Positions 9,074-17,639 are shown, numbered from the stretch's first letter. The stretch is 64,000 bases of DNA from Acrocarpospora pleiomorpha (GCF_009687885.1 NZ_BLAF01000004.1:539291-603290); one strand, 5' to 3'. The notes: generated by a model from the letters alone, not told the origin. A program made the numbers and translations.

Positions 9074-10486
9074 CTACTGGTTCCCGACGAAGAAGCCGGG
9101 AACGCGATGGTCCCAGGGCATGGCGTGTTCCAGTTGGGTGGCGGCTTGGAAGAGGAGGTCCTCGCGGCCGTACGGGGCGATGAGCTGGACGCCGATCGGC
9201 AGGCCGGTGGCGCTGTGGCCCAGGGGCAGGCTGATCGCCGGGTGGCCGGAGGTGTTGAAGACCATCGTGAACGGGCTGTAGTCGAACATCGAGTCCAGCC
9301 ATGTGGTGAAGGTGTGGCTGGGGTCGTTGTAGCGCAGGGTGCCGTGGGGGGCGGGGAGCCGTCCCAGGGTCGGGGTGATGAGCAGGTCGTATCGGGTGAA
9401 GAACGCGGCCACCGATCTGGTCACCCGGTTCTGGGCGTCGAAGGCGTTCATCATGTCCAGCGCCGTGTACTCGCGCGCCAGGCTGAGCAGTTGCCGGGAG
9501 ACCGCTTCGAGCTGGGCCGGGTCGGGTTGCCTGGGCGCCCGGAGCAGCGTCGAGGCGATCGCGACCCCTTCGGCCACGCAGCTCGCCAGGACGTCGTCCC
9601 AGCTGAGTTCCGGCCGGTCCGCCAGGACGGAATGGCCGAGCCGTTCCATCATGTGACCGGTCTGGATCGCCGCCTGGGCCACCTCGCCGTCGACGCTCGT
9701 GCCGGACCACGGTTCGGTGGTCACCGCGACCCGCAGCGGGCCGGGCTCGCGTTCGTCGGCGTACGGGCCGCGTGGGGGAGGAGCGGTGTACTTGTCTCCG
9801 ATGCCGGGCCCTTGGACCGCGTCCAGCAGGTGGGCGGCATCCCGGACAGTGCGCGTCAGCGCGAATTCGTACGCCATGCCCAGCATCGGTTCGCCCAGGT
9901 CAGGCCCGCACGGCACGCGTCCGCGGCTGGGTTTCAGCCCGACCAGACCGCAGCAGGAGGCGGGCACCCGGATGGAGCCGGCACCGTCGCTGGCGTGGGC
10001 GAGCGGGACGGCCCCGGCGGCGATCATGGCGGCGGCGCCGCCGCTAGACCCACCCACCCCGCGGTCACGATCCCACGGGTTGCGGCTCGGCCCGTACCGG
10101 AGCGACTCGGTGGCGAAGCTGAGCACCAGCTCAGGCACGGTGGTGAGGCCGAGCGTGACCAGGCCCGCGGCCCGGAAGCGGGCCATGAGATCCGTGTCGC
10201 GCTGGGCGAGGATGCCCGGCAGCGCCCGGCTGCCGAGGAAGAACGGCACACCTTCCGCGACCGGCCCGTGATCCTTGATCAGGAACGGCACCCCGGCCAG
10301 CGGGCCGTCGGCGGCGTGGTCGAGCGCAGGGTTGAACGGCGGCAACGCCAGCCCGTTCAGCTCGGCGTTCGCGATCGCGATGGCTTCCCGCGCGACGGCC
10401 TCGACCTCACCGGCGGTGACCTCACCCGCTCTGATCAGGTCGCGGAGGCCGACAGCGTCATAACGCGCATATTCGTGAAGTTGCAT
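9074..10486 (-). CDS. Amidase (amidase-signature family)
   Basis: 470 residues from the ATG at 10486. The amidase-signature Ser-cisSer-Lys triad is visible: Lys in FLIKDHGPVAEG near residue 75, GVGGSSGGAAAMIAAG for the Gly/Ser-rich signature, and the nucleophile in SDGAGSIRVPASCCG near residue 170. Such enzymes hydrolyse aliphatic, aryl or peptide amides in the cytoplasm. An upstream in-frame ATG (10510) exists but the stretch between carries no recognisable domain. A long inverted repeat lies directly upstream (10501-10574). The next gene beyond is a leftward PadR regulator. Confidence 0.9.
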   Translation of the reverse strand: MQLHEYARYDAVGLRDLIRAGEVTAGEVEAVAREAIAIANAELNGLALPPFNPALDHAADGPLAGVPFLIKDHGPVAEGVPFFLGSRALPGILAQRDTDLMARFRAAGLVTLGLTTVPELVLSFATESLRYGPSRNPWDRDRGVGGSSGGAAAMIAAGAVPLAHASDGAGSIRVPASCCGLVGLKPSRGRVPCGPDLGEPMLGMAYEFALTRTVRDAAHLLDAVQGPGIGDKYTAPPPRGPYADEREPGPLRVAVTTEPWSGTSVDGEVAQAAIQTGHMMERLGHSVLADRPELSWDDVLASCVAEGVAIASTLLRAPRQPDPAQLEAVSRQLLSLAREYTALDMMNAFDAQNRVTRSVAAFFTRYDLLITPTLGRLPAPHGTLRYNDPSHTFTTWLDSMFDYSPFTMVFNTSGHPAISLPLGHSATGLPIGVQLIAPYGREDLLFQAATQLEHAMPWDHRVPGFFVGNQ

Positions 10487-10500
10487 GAAATGAGTCCCTT

Positions 10501-10574
10501 GTAAACACATCGATTGGACACGCCTGAACAGGGGTGATGGTCGGTGGCCATCCCCTGGGGGGTCGATGTGTTAC
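10501..10574. repeat. Long-range inverted repeat with nested hairpin upstream of amidase
   Basis: The outer arms GTAAACACATCGA (10501-10513) and TCGATGTGTTAC (10563-10574) are complementary except for one extra A. The 49 bp between contain an inner imperfect pair, GGGGTGATGG with CCATCCCC. It lies 15 bp upstream of the amidase start. It could be a folded 5' leader, a paired operator, or a small mobile-element remnant; the sequence does not decide. Confidence 0.55.
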
Positions 10575-10717
10575 TACGCTCGGGACATCGGGCTCATCGT
10601 GCCAGCGGCGGCTCCCGGCTGTCGAACGAATATCCGTCGTCAGGAGCTCAGCAGGACCGCGATCGCCCTTGGTCGACGATCATGAAGATACTCGCCGATC
10701 AGTAGCGCGGATCAGGG

Positions 10718-11287
10718 TCATTCCCGTCCGGTACGGGCGGCGCGTTCGCTCAGCGTGCGCGCGGTGTGCAGGCACCAGTCGCGTATCTCCCGCTCCAGAC
10801 GGCATCCGCCCAGGCAGGAAAGGTACGGCCCGATGCGGTCCCCTTCGCGCAGGAACGACTCCTCGTCCAGGTCGCCGCGCAACCGGATGAGCATCTTCTC
10901 GAACAGCGCGAGCTTGGCCGCGGCCTCCTCCGCCCGCTCGTGGAGCTGGGCGATCACGGGCCCGGGGTCGAGCAGGTCGACGGCGTGCACTCTGACGGCG
11001 AGGTCGTCGCGGATGAGCAGCGGTTTCGGCGGCGCCGCGGCGAAGGCGGCCAGCTCGCCGACGCCGGCCTCGGTGACCGTGAACACCCGCTTGTTGGGCC
11101 GGCCCTGCTGGGCCACCTCCCGGCCCGCGACCAGGCCGTCGGCTTCCAGCTTGGCCAGCTCGGCGTAGAGCTGCTGCGGAGCGGCATACCAGAAGTTGGA
11201 GACCCCCACATCGAAGATCTTGGTCAGCTGGTAGCCGCTGCACTCCCCGTCGAGCAGTGCCGCGAGCACCGCGTGCCGCAAGGCCAT
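10718..11287 (-). CDS. PadR-family transcriptional regulator
   Basis: 189 residues. The winged helix at residues 1-80 is typical: VLAALLDGECSGYQLTKIF, NFWYAAPQQLYAELAKLEA and the wing GRPNKRVFTVTEAG. A helical C-terminal domain of the Vir-regulator type follows (about 95-175). The gene is divergent from the ArsR-SRPBCC fusion and MFS exporter. Two short inverted repeats lie right before its start. It is followed by the amidase in the same direction after about 230 bp. Confidence 0.9.
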   Translation of the reverse strand: MALRHAVLAALLDGECSGYQLTKIFDVGVSNFWYAAPQQLYAELAKLEADGLVAGREVAQQGRPNKRVFTVTEAGVGELAAFAAAPPKPLLIRDDLAVRVHAVDLLDPGPVIAQLHERAEEAAAKLALFEKMLIRLRGDLDEESFLREGDRIGPYLSCLGGCRLEREIRDWCLHTARTLSERAARTGRE

Positions 11288-11294
11288 GCGCTAG

Positions 11295-11323
11295 TCATGC
11301 CCATGAGTAGTCATAGACATGAC
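11295..11323. promoter_or_regulatory. Two short inverted repeats, probable PadR operator
   Basis: TCATG-CC-CATGA (11295-11306) and GTCAT-AGAC-ATGAC (11310-11323) stand side by side just upstream of the PadR start at 11287. Similar short ATG/CAT-type repeats are known at PadR sites. The role is inferred from position. Confidence 0.45.
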
Positions 11324-11383
11324 CGTAGTAGCGAGCACCGTCCGGCGCAAGCCAACCGTGGACCCGCCGACGGGTCGATCCGG

Positions 11384-11413
11384 TTGACATGTGACCTTTT
11401 GGTCACCTATCTT
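11384..11413 (+). promoter_or_regulatory. Promoter with operator in spacer, leaderless start
   Basis: The -35 is TTGACA (11384-11389) and the -10 is TATCTT (11408-11413), 18 bp apart. The spacer is filled by the perfect inverted repeat GTGACC-TTTT-GGTCAC (11391-11406). Transcription would start about 7 nt after the -10, at or next to the GTG at 11421, so the message is probably leaderless. A repressor bound here would block RNA polymerase; the downstream ArsR-type protein is the obvious candidate. Confidence 0.7.
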
Positions 11414-11420
11414 CGTGGCC

Positions 11421-12209
11421 GTGACCGACGACGACCGCGTCTTCAAGGCGCTGGCCGACCCGACCCGCAGATGGCTGCTCGACCGGCTGTTCGCGCGGGA
11501 CGGCCGCACGCTGTCCGACCTGGAGTCCGAGGTGGACATGACGCGGTTCGGCGTGATGAAACACCTCCGCCTGCTCGAGGAGGCCGGTCTCGTCACCACC
11601 CGCAAATCCGGCCGGGAGAAGCTGCACTTCCTGAACGTGGTGCCCATCCGGCTCATCCACGACCGCTGGATCGACAAGTACACCGAACCTCAGGTGTCGG
11701 CGCTCGTCCACCTGAAGAACGAGCTGGAGCAGACCATGACCACCCCCGACACCGGCACGACCGTGCAGGTGCACCGCGTCTATATCAAAGCCACCCCGCG
11801 GGCGATCTGGACCGCGATCGTCGACCCCGAGTGGACCCGCCGGTACGGCTACCGCGCCGAAGCCGACTACGACCTGCGCCCCGGCGGCGCCTTCCAGACC
11901 CACGCCGGAGCCGAGTGCCTGGTGGAGGGCGAGGTCATCGAGGTCGATCCGCCGTACCGGCTGGTGCAGACCTGGCGGCCGACCTGGAACGACGAGGGTT
12001 TCACCCTGCTCACGTACGAGATCGAGGAAGGCGAGAACGGCGTGTGCTCGCTGACCGTCACCCACGACGTGCACGGCGCGCCGCGGACGGGGGCGCAGGT
12101 CGCCGGGCAGGTCGAGAACGCGGGCGGCGGCTGGGCCGAAGTGCTGAGCGACCTGAAATCCCTGCTGGAGACCGGGTCCAGCCTGTACGGCGACGGGGGA
12201 CGAGCATGA
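11421..12209 (+). CDS. ArsR-type HTH fused to SRPBCC (AHSA1-like) domain
   Basis: 262 residues from the GTG at 11421. Residues 1-100 form an ArsR-like winged helix (VFKALADPTRRWLLDRLFAR, FGVMKHLRLLEEAGLVTTRK). Residues about 115-250 form an SRPBCC/AHSA1 fold (VYIKATPRAIWTAIVDPEWT, DLRPGGAFQ, VIEVDPPYRLVQTWRP). In many genomes these are two adjacent genes; here they are one chain, so the hydrophobic SRPBCC cavity could act as the sensor of the regulator. No Cys-rich metal site is visible. It overlaps the MFS gene by ATGA, meaning translational coupling and probable control of that exporter. Confidence 0.9.
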   Translation: MTDDDRVFKALADPTRRWLLDRLFARDGRTLSDLESEVDMTRFGVMKHLRLLEEAGLVTTRKSGREKLHFLNVVPIRLIHDRWIDKYTEPQVSALVHLKNELEQTMTTPDTGTTVQVHRVYIKATPRAIWTAIVDPEWTRRYGYRAEADYDLRPGGAFQTHAGAECLVEGEVIEVDPPYRLVQTWRPTWNDEGFTLLTYEIEEGENGVCSLTVTHDVHGAPRTGAQVAGQVENAGGGWAEVLSDLKSLLETGSSLYGDGGRA

Positions 12210-13657
12210 CCACCGGCGCGGCCGATCCCCGGCGATGGTGGGTGCTCGCCCTGCTGTCCGGGCTGGCGTTCATGATCCTGCTGGACATGACCGTCGTGAA
12301 CGTGGCGCTGCCGCTCATCCAGGACGGCCTCGGTTTCTCCGATTCCGGCCTGACCTGGGTGGTCAACGGCTACGTGCTGGCGGCGGGCGGGCTGCTGCTG
12401 CTCGGCGGGCGGCTGGCCGACGTCTTCGGGCGGCGGCGGCTCCTGCTGATCGGCGTGGTCATCTTCGCGGTGTCCTCGATCGTGTGCGGGGCCGCCGCCA
12501 CCCAGGGCATGATGATCGTGGGCCGGTTCGCGCAGGGGACCGCCGAGGCGATCTCCGCCCCCGCGTCGCTCGGCCTGATCGCGTTGCTCTTCACCGACCC
12601 GAAGGAGCGCACGAAGGCGCTGGGCATCTGGGGCGGCCTGGTGGCGCTCGGCGGCACCTTGGGCTATGTCATCTCCGGCGTCCTGACCGATCTGACCACC
12701 TGGCGGTGGATCTTCTTCATCAACGTGCCGATCGCGGTGGCGGTCCTCCTGATCGTGCCCCGGCTGGTCACCGAGAGCCGGATGGTACGGGAGAAGGGCG
12801 ACCGGCTGGACGTCGCCGGCGCGGCCACCTCGACCGCCGGGCTCGTGGCCATCGTCTACGGCCTGCTGCAGGCGGCCGAGCACTCGTGGGGATCGGCGTC
12901 CGTGCTGGTCCCGCTCCTCGCCGGAGCCGGGCTGCTGGTCGCGATGATCGTCATCGAGCGCCGGGCGAAGAACCCGCTCATTCCCCTGTCGTTCTTCGCC
13001 AACCGCACCCGGTCGGTCATCAACGTCACCTCGCTGTTCTTCATGGCCGCGTTCATCTCCTACACCTTCCTGCTGACCTTGTTCGAGCAGCACATCCTGG
13101 GCTACTCCCCGCTGCAGACCGGCCTGGCGTACCTGCCGCTCGGCTTCGCCATCGGCGCGGGGATCGGCCTGGGTACGGCTCTCGCGCCGAGCCTCGGGGT
13201 GCGGACGGTGGCCGCGGCCGGATTCATCGGCGCCGGGGCGGGACTCCTGCTGACGAGCATGGTCGGTGTCGACTCCACCTACTTCGGCGGCATCCTGCCG
13301 GGAATGATCGTCTTCGGATTGTTCGCCGGGGCCACCATGCCAGCCGCGACCAACGCCGCGCTGCACGGCGTCACCACCCAGGACTCCAGCCTGGCCTCAG
13401 GCGTGCAGACCACCATGCAGCAGGTCGGCGGCGCGCTCGGCCTGGCCGTCCTGGTGCCGCTCACCATCCGGTACGCCATGGCGGAGATCTATAACGGTGT
13501 GTCCCCCGAGGCGGCGGTGACCTCGGGTTACGCCATGGCCTTCCGTGTCGGGGCCGCGCTGATGGTGCTCGGCGGCGTGCTCATCGCGGTGCTGTTCGAG
13601 CGGGTAGGCCCGGAACCGCGGGACCCGACGGCCGAGATCGTCGCGGCGGCCCGCTGA
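12206..13657 (+). CDS. MFS drug exporter, DHA2 (EmrB/QacA) type
   Basis: 483 residues, 14 hydrophobic helices. Motif C-like and A-like elements are visible: ILLDMTVVNVALPLIQDGLG in helix 1, GGRLADVFGRRRLLLIG after helix 2, and FAQGTAEAISAPASLGLIA. The family exports hydrophobic drugs or dyes by proton antiport. The start ATG lies within the stop of the ArsR-SRPBCC gene (ATGA, 12206-12209), so both are made from one mRNA. Control by the upstream fusion regulator is likely. Confidence 0.93.
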   Translation: MTTGAADPRRWWVLALLSGLAFMILLDMTVVNVALPLIQDGLGFSDSGLTWVVNGYVLAAGGLLLLGGRLADVFGRRRLLLIGVVIFAVSSIVCGAAATQGMMIVGRFAQGTAEAISAPASLGLIALLFTDPKERTKALGIWGGLVALGGTLGYVISGVLTDLTTWRWIFFINVPIAVAVLLIVPRLVTESRMVREKGDRLDVAGAATSTAGLVAIVYGLLQAAEHSWGSASVLVPLLAGAGLLVAMIVIERRAKNPLIPLSFFANRTRSVINVTSLFFMAAFISYTFLLTLFEQHILGYSPLQTGLAYLPLGFAIGAGIGLGTALAPSLGVRTVAAAGFIGAGAGLLLTSMVGVDSTYFGGILPGMIVFGLFAGATMPAATNAALHGVTTQDSSLASGVQTTMQQVGGALGLAVLVPLTIRYAMAEIYNGVSPEAAVTSGYAMAFRVGAALMVLGGVLIAVLFERVGPEPRDPTAEIVAAAR

Positions 13658-13731
13658 CCACCACCGCCGCGAGCAGCACCAGCCCGCCGAGTACGACCGC
13701 GACGGTATTGCCGTGTCCGCCTGCCGGGCGG

Positions 13732-14658
13732 CTACAGCTGCGCGGGCCGGTCGGTACGGAAGTAGTGGCCCTTCTCCAGGTCCTCGACCAGGCTCGGCTG
13801 GGTCGGTTGCCACCCCAGCAGTTCGCGGGTCAGCTCGCTGGAGGCGGGGATGTCGATGGCGAGGAGACCCGCCAGCCAGGCGAAATGCTCGGCCGCGTCG
13901 TCGGTGGAGACGGAGCGGGTCCGCAGGTTGAGGTGGCGGCCGATGGCCTCGGCGATCGAGCGGATCGGCACGCCCTGGTCGGCGGCCCCGTGCAGGACCG
14001 ATCCGGCCGGCGCGTTCTCCAGGGCGAGCCGGAACAGGTGTGCGGCGTCGATGCGGTGGGCGGCCGGCCAGCGTTGGGAGCCGTCGCCGATATAGCCGGA
14101 GACGCCCTTGTCGCGGGCGATGCCGACCAGAGTCGCCATGAACCCGGGGTCGCCCTCGCCGTGCACGGTCGGCGGGAGCCGTACGACGGATGAGCGGATG
14201 TCGCGGTCGGCGAGGGCGAGGGCCAGGCGTGCGGTGCCCAGCCGGGTCTGCGGGCCGCCAGCCTCGGACGTGCGTCCGTCCTCTTCGGTGACTACACGGC
14301 CCGGAGTGAGTCCGAGCAGCCCGGAGGCGAGCACGAACGGCCGGGCGGAACCGGCGAGGGCGTTCCCGAATGTCTCGACGGCGCGGCGGTCCGCGTCGGT
14401 GGCGCTCTGGAAGCCCCCATTGAAGGCGATGTCGTGCTTGAACGCGAGGTGGACGACTCCGTCCGACGCGGCGGCCGCGTCGCGCAGGACGTCGAGGTCG
14501 TCGAGCGTGCCGTGGACCACCTCAGCCCCGGCCTTGGTGAGGGCGGCGGCCGAGGCGTCCGAGCGGGCGAGCCCGACGACCTGGTGACCCGCGCCGATGA
14601 GTTCGGGTGTGAGTGCGGAGCCGATCCATCCGGATGCCCCGGTGACGAAAACGCGCAT
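13732..14658 (-). CDS. NAD-dependent epimerase/dehydratase-like SDR oxidoreductase
   Basis: 308 residues of the extended/atypical SDR class. The NAD(P) site is FVTGASGWIGSALTPELIGA at the N-terminus. The usual YxxxK is not evident at its normal place, as in many atypical SDRs of this subgroup (RLGTARLALALADRDIRSSV). The C-terminal half ends in a substrate lobe. It is divergent from a TetR gene with two identical 19-bp repeats between, so it is likely the regulator's target. Substrate unknown. Confidence 0.85.
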   Translation of the reverse strand: MRVFVTGASGWIGSALTPELIGAGHQVVGLARSDASAAALTKAGAEVVHGTLDDLDVLRDAAAASDGVVHLAFKHDIAFNGGFQSATDADRRAVETFGNALAGSARPFVLASGLLGLTPGRVVTEEDGRTSEAGGPQTRLGTARLALALADRDIRSSVVRLPPTVHGEGDPGFMATLVGIARDKGVSGYIGDGSQRWPAAHRIDAAHLFRLALENAPAGSVLHGAADQGVPIRSIAEAIGRHLNLRTRSVSTDDAAEHFAWLAGLLAIDIPASSELTRELLGWQPTQPSLVEDLEKGHYFRTDRPAQL

Positions 14659-14720
14659 GAGTAAGCCTCCAGTGTGGGCCGATCGTCCTCGCGCTGCGGG
14701 TGCGCGCCGGGCGACCGAAC

Positions 14721-14772
14721 GATGTCAGTCACTGTCATCACACCGTAGCAGCTGATGTCAGTCACTGTCATC
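14721..14772. promoter_or_regulatory. Two identical 19-bp operator copies
   Basis: The 19-mer GATGTCAGTCACTGTCATC occurs perfectly at 14721-14739 and 14754-14772, a 33-bp period (about three helical turns). It contains TGTCA repeats spaced by 4 bp plus a TGACAGTGAC-type symmetric core on the other strand. The second copy ends 17 bp before the TetR start. Binding by that TetR protein to control both divergent genes is inferred. Confidence 0.7.
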
Positions 14773-14788
14773 GGGTAGGATTCCGGGC

Positions 14789-15355
14789 ATGGGTCGATGG
14801 GAGCCGGACGCGCGCGGCCGGCTCGAACGGGCGGCGCTGGAGCTCTACCTCGAGCGCGGCTTCGAACGGACCTCGGTGGCGGAGATCGCCGAACGGGCGG
14901 GGCTGACGGAGCGGACGTTCTTCCGGCACTACACGGACAAGCGCGAAGTGCTGTTCGCGGGTTCGAGCGCGCTGCAGGAGCTTCTCGTGGGCACAGTCGG
15001 CCGTGCTCCCGAGCCCGCCACCCCGATGGAAGTCGTGGCGGCGGCCCTCGGGGCTGCCGCGGCTGTGCTGCAGGAACGCCAGGAGCATGCCCGTCGGCGC
15101 CAGGCCGTTATCGCCGCCAACGCCGAGCTGCAGGAACGCGAGCTGATCAAACTCGCCTCGCTGTCGGCCGCGCTCGCCGACGCGTTGCGGCAGCGCGGTG
15201 TCGACGACGCCTCCGCGAGCCTTGCCGCGGAGGCGGGCATCGCCGTCTTCAAGGTCGCGTTCCGGCGTTGGACCGAGCAGGCCGGGCAGAAGGACTTGTC
15301 TCAGTTCATCGGAGAGTCGTTCGCAGGGCTCAAGGCGGTGACCGCGGGCACCTGA
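14789..15355 (+). CDS. TetR-family transcriptional regulator
   Basis: 188 residues. The HTH is textbook: FERTSVAEIAERAGLTERTF then FRHYTDKREVLFAG. The C-terminal ligand domain (about 75-185) is helical. The gene is divergent from the SDR oxidoreductase and sits directly behind the second copy of the 19-bp repeat, fitting autorepression plus control of the oxidoreductase. It is followed by convergent ABC-2 permease genes. Confidence 0.92.
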   Translation: MGRWEPDARGRLERAALELYLERGFERTSVAEIAERAGLTERTFFRHYTDKREVLFAGSSALQELLVGTVGRAPEPATPMEVVAAALGAAAAVLQERQEHARRRQAVIAANAELQERELIKLASLSAALADALRQRGVDDASASLAAEAGIAVFKVAFRRWTEQAGQKDLSQFIGESFAGLKAVTAGT

Positions 15356-15384
15356 CTCGCGATGCCCGGCTGGCTCGGATCTGG

Positions 15385-16161
15385 TCAGACGTCGCGGAGG
15401 CGTACCAGGAGGCCTGCGGCCAGGAGGGCGGCCGCGGCCCAGGCGGCGAGGACGCCGAGTCCTGGCCATGGGCCGATCGGCAGGAGGTCCAGGTTCATGC
15501 TGGCTTGGATGGCCAGTCCGGCGTTGGTTGGGGAGATCCGGAAGAGGAGTCGTTGCCAATCCGGGTCGGAGACCAGGTGGATGAGGATCGGGAAGAGGTA
15601 AAACAGGGCGAGCACGACGCCCATGGCGGCCGCCGAGTCACGGACGATCGCGGCGACTCCGAGGCAGAGCACGGCGATCAGGGTGAGGTAGAGGACTGAG
15701 CCCGCCGCGGCACGGAGGACCAGGCCGTCGGTGAGGGACAGCGGCGGGTAGCCGTGCGCGGGCGTGAAGCCCTGGCCGGGCAGGATGAGCTGTCCGGCCA
15801 GCACCGACCCGAGCACGCCGAGGATGGCCGCGACAAGGGTCGGACCGGTGAGGACGGCAGCCTTGGCGGCGAGGACGGTGGACCGGCGGGGCATCGCCGT
15901 GAACGTCGTGCGGATCAGGCCGGTGGTGTGCTCGCCGGTGATCGCCAGCACGGCGAGGATCGCGACGACCACCTGGCTCAGCTGCACGCCGGTGAGAGCG
16001 AGCCTGACGGCGTCGTGATTGCAGCGCGCCGACGCGCAGGTGGTGGTGGCACCGGCCGCTGCGCCCAAGGCGACGGTCAGGACCGGGATCGCCAGCAGCA
16101 CCCAACCGGTGCCCGCGAGCGTGCGCAGTTTCGTCCACTCGGCGTGGATTTCGCGCTTCAC
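15385..16161 (-). CDS. ABC-2 type transporter permease (second subunit)
   Basis: 258 residues from a GTG at 16161, which overlaps the stop of the upstream permease (GTGA). Begins KREIHAEWTKLRTLAGTGWV, the EWTKLRT start common to actinobacterial ABC-2 permeases, then six hydrophobic helices; TGEHTTGLIRTTFTAMPRR is the conserved cytoplasmic loop. It closes a three-gene leftward operon (ATPase, large permease, this permease) and probably forms a heteromeric pore with the larger subunit. Confidence 0.88.
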   Translation of the reverse strand: MKREIHAEWTKLRTLAGTGWVLLAIPVLTVALGAAAGATTTCASARCNHDAVRLALTGVQLSQVVVAILAVLAITGEHTTGLIRTTFTAMPRRSTVLAAKAAVLTGPTLVAAILGVLGSVLAGQLILPGQGFTPAHGYPPLSLTDGLVLRAAAGSVLYLTLIAVLCLGVAAIVRDSAAAMGVVLALFYLFPILIHLVSDPDWQRLLFRISPTNAGLAIQASMNLDLLPIGPWPGLGVLAAWAAAALLAAGLLVRLRDV

Positions 16162-17639
16162 GCGTCCCTCCGGCGCAGCATGACGACGGCCAGGCCGAGA
16201 GCCAGCAGGGCATAGGCACACAGCACCGCGAAACCCGCCCAAGGCGCCAGCGGATAGTAGCCCAACTGCGGCACATAATGCCCTTCGACCTGCGGATATT
16301 CGGGAATGCTCTGCTGGATCGCGAACCCGGCGGCCGGGGTCACCCGCAGCAGCCACTGCGACAACCCCTCCGGCAGGACCGAGGAGGTTGTCAGGACGTG
16401 GGGGACGACGATCACCGCGATGGCGGTGATGACGGCCACGGCGCTGCGCCGGATCAACGCGCCCAGGGCGAGCGCCAGCACGGCGGCGAGGGCCAGCAGC
16501 GCGGCGGTGCCGGCGACGACGCGCACTTCGGTGAAGGTGCTCACGGGCAGGAGCTGGTTGCCGTTCGCGCGGAGAATGCCGCTGCCGAGGGGAACCGCGA
16601 TGACCGCGGCGATCAGGCCGACGACGAACGTGACCACGCCTATCACCAGCGATTTGGCGACGAGCACGCGCCCCCGGCGCGGGCTGGCCAGCAGGGTGGT
16701 GCGGATCAGCCCGCGCCGGTACTCGGCCGTGATGAACATCACCGCCACCACGATCACCGCGATCAGCCCGGTGTACGCCCCCGAAAGGGTGCGCTCGACG
16801 ATCTGCCCGCCCTCGATCCCGTACGGCCCGACATCGCCGGATCCGGACACGGTGAACGTGCCGCCGGACTCGCGGAAGGCGCCCTGGGAGAGCGCGGGCG
16901 CGCCGGCCTGGCCGCCGAGGTCGTCGTAGGTCCACGGGTTTCCGGCCAGGCTGACGTGGTCGAAGACGGCGGTGGCCTGGGTGAGCCGGCACTTCCCGAT
17001 GGTTCCGCCGAGGTCGCCTTGCGTCACGGTCAGATCACACGGGGAGGCGACGAACAGCCCGACCAGGGCGTTCTTCGGCAACCCGGCCAGGCGGACCGTG
17101 CTGACCGTGGTCCAGTGGGTGCCGTCGGCCGACTCGGCGCCGGTGATCGAGTCGCCGGAGCGGGTCAGCCGCAGCCAGCGCGCCTCCCGGGAACCGGCCA
17201 CGTCGTGCTCGTAGTTGTGCTGCATCCGCGCCCCATGACCCCCGGTGAGCATCATCGCCGCGTACGCGGACCCCGGCCGGACGCTTTCCTTGATCATGAT
17301 TCCGGCCTTCGCCCACGGCACCACGCCGGGCACGATCTTGTCGTGATCGGGTGGCGGATAGGTGATGATCCCGGTCAGCGACGCCACCCGGACGGTGACG
17401 CTGCCGTCGCCGTCCAGCGGCTGGTGCGCGAAGGAGAACCGGTCGTTCACCGCCAGCCCCTCCGGGCCGACCGGCAGGGCCGGGCAGACATCGCCCTCAG
17501 GACCCGAGCAGGAGCTGTGACTGCCGGACGCCGTGAACACCCCGAGCAGCACGATGATCAGCGCCGCCAGCGCCATCCCGAGCACCCAGCCGCGCACCGT
17601 CCTGAACTTGGTCCACTCCCCGCGCAGCAGGCCCGTCAT
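16158..17639 (-). CDS. ABC-2 permease with large extracytoplasmic DUF1349-like domain
   Basis: 493 residues, about twice the length of the partner. It starts LLRGEWTKFRTVRGWVLGMA, with helix 1 at about 18-38. Residues about 45-270 form an extracytoplasmic domain before the remaining helices: WAKAGIMIKESVRPGSAYA and HWTTVSTVRLAGLPKNALVG resemble the concanavalin-like DUF1349 fold, with paired cysteines (CSGPEGDVC; CDLT...GKC). Helices 2-6 with the conserved loop AEYRRGLIRTTLLASPRRGR follow. It overlaps both neighbours by 4 bp. A carbohydrate- or ligand-binding role for the domain is an inference. Confidence 0.85.
   Translation of the reverse strand: MTGLLRGEWTKFRTVRGWVLGMALAALIIVLLGVFTASGSHSSCSGPEGDVCPALPVGPEGLAVNDRFSFAHQPLDGDGSVTVRVASLTGIITYPPPDHDKIVPGVVPWAKAGIMIKESVRPGSAYAAMMLTGGHGARMQHNYEHDVAGSREARWLRLTRSGDSITGAESADGTHWTTVSTVRLAGLPKNALVGLFVASPCDLTVTQGDLGGTIGKCRLTQATAVFDHVSLAGNPWTYDDLGGQAGAPALSQGAFRESGGTFTVSGSGDVGPYGIEGGQIVERTLSGAYTGLIAVIVVAVMFITAEYRRGLIRTTLLASPRRGRVLVAKSLVIGVVTFVVGLIAAVIAVPLGSGILRANGNQLLPVSTFTEVRVVAGTAALLALAAVLALALGALIRRSAVAVITAIAVIVVPHVLTTSSVLPEGLSQWLLRVTPAAGFAIQQSIPEYPQVEGHYVPQLGYYPLAPWAGFAVLCAYALLALGLAVVMLRRRDA

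Noticed and set aside
11867..13366. 499-codon leftward frame antisense to the MFS exporter
   Set aside because: Very rich in Gly/Arg/Gln/His without any domain, and lies opposite a clear 14-helix transporter; an artefact of high GC.
13658..13731. Leftward stretch reading like a hydrophobic helix (TVAVVLGGLVLLAAVVV)
   Set aside because: Only about 22 codons and no start; could be a remnant or chance in the space between convergent genes.
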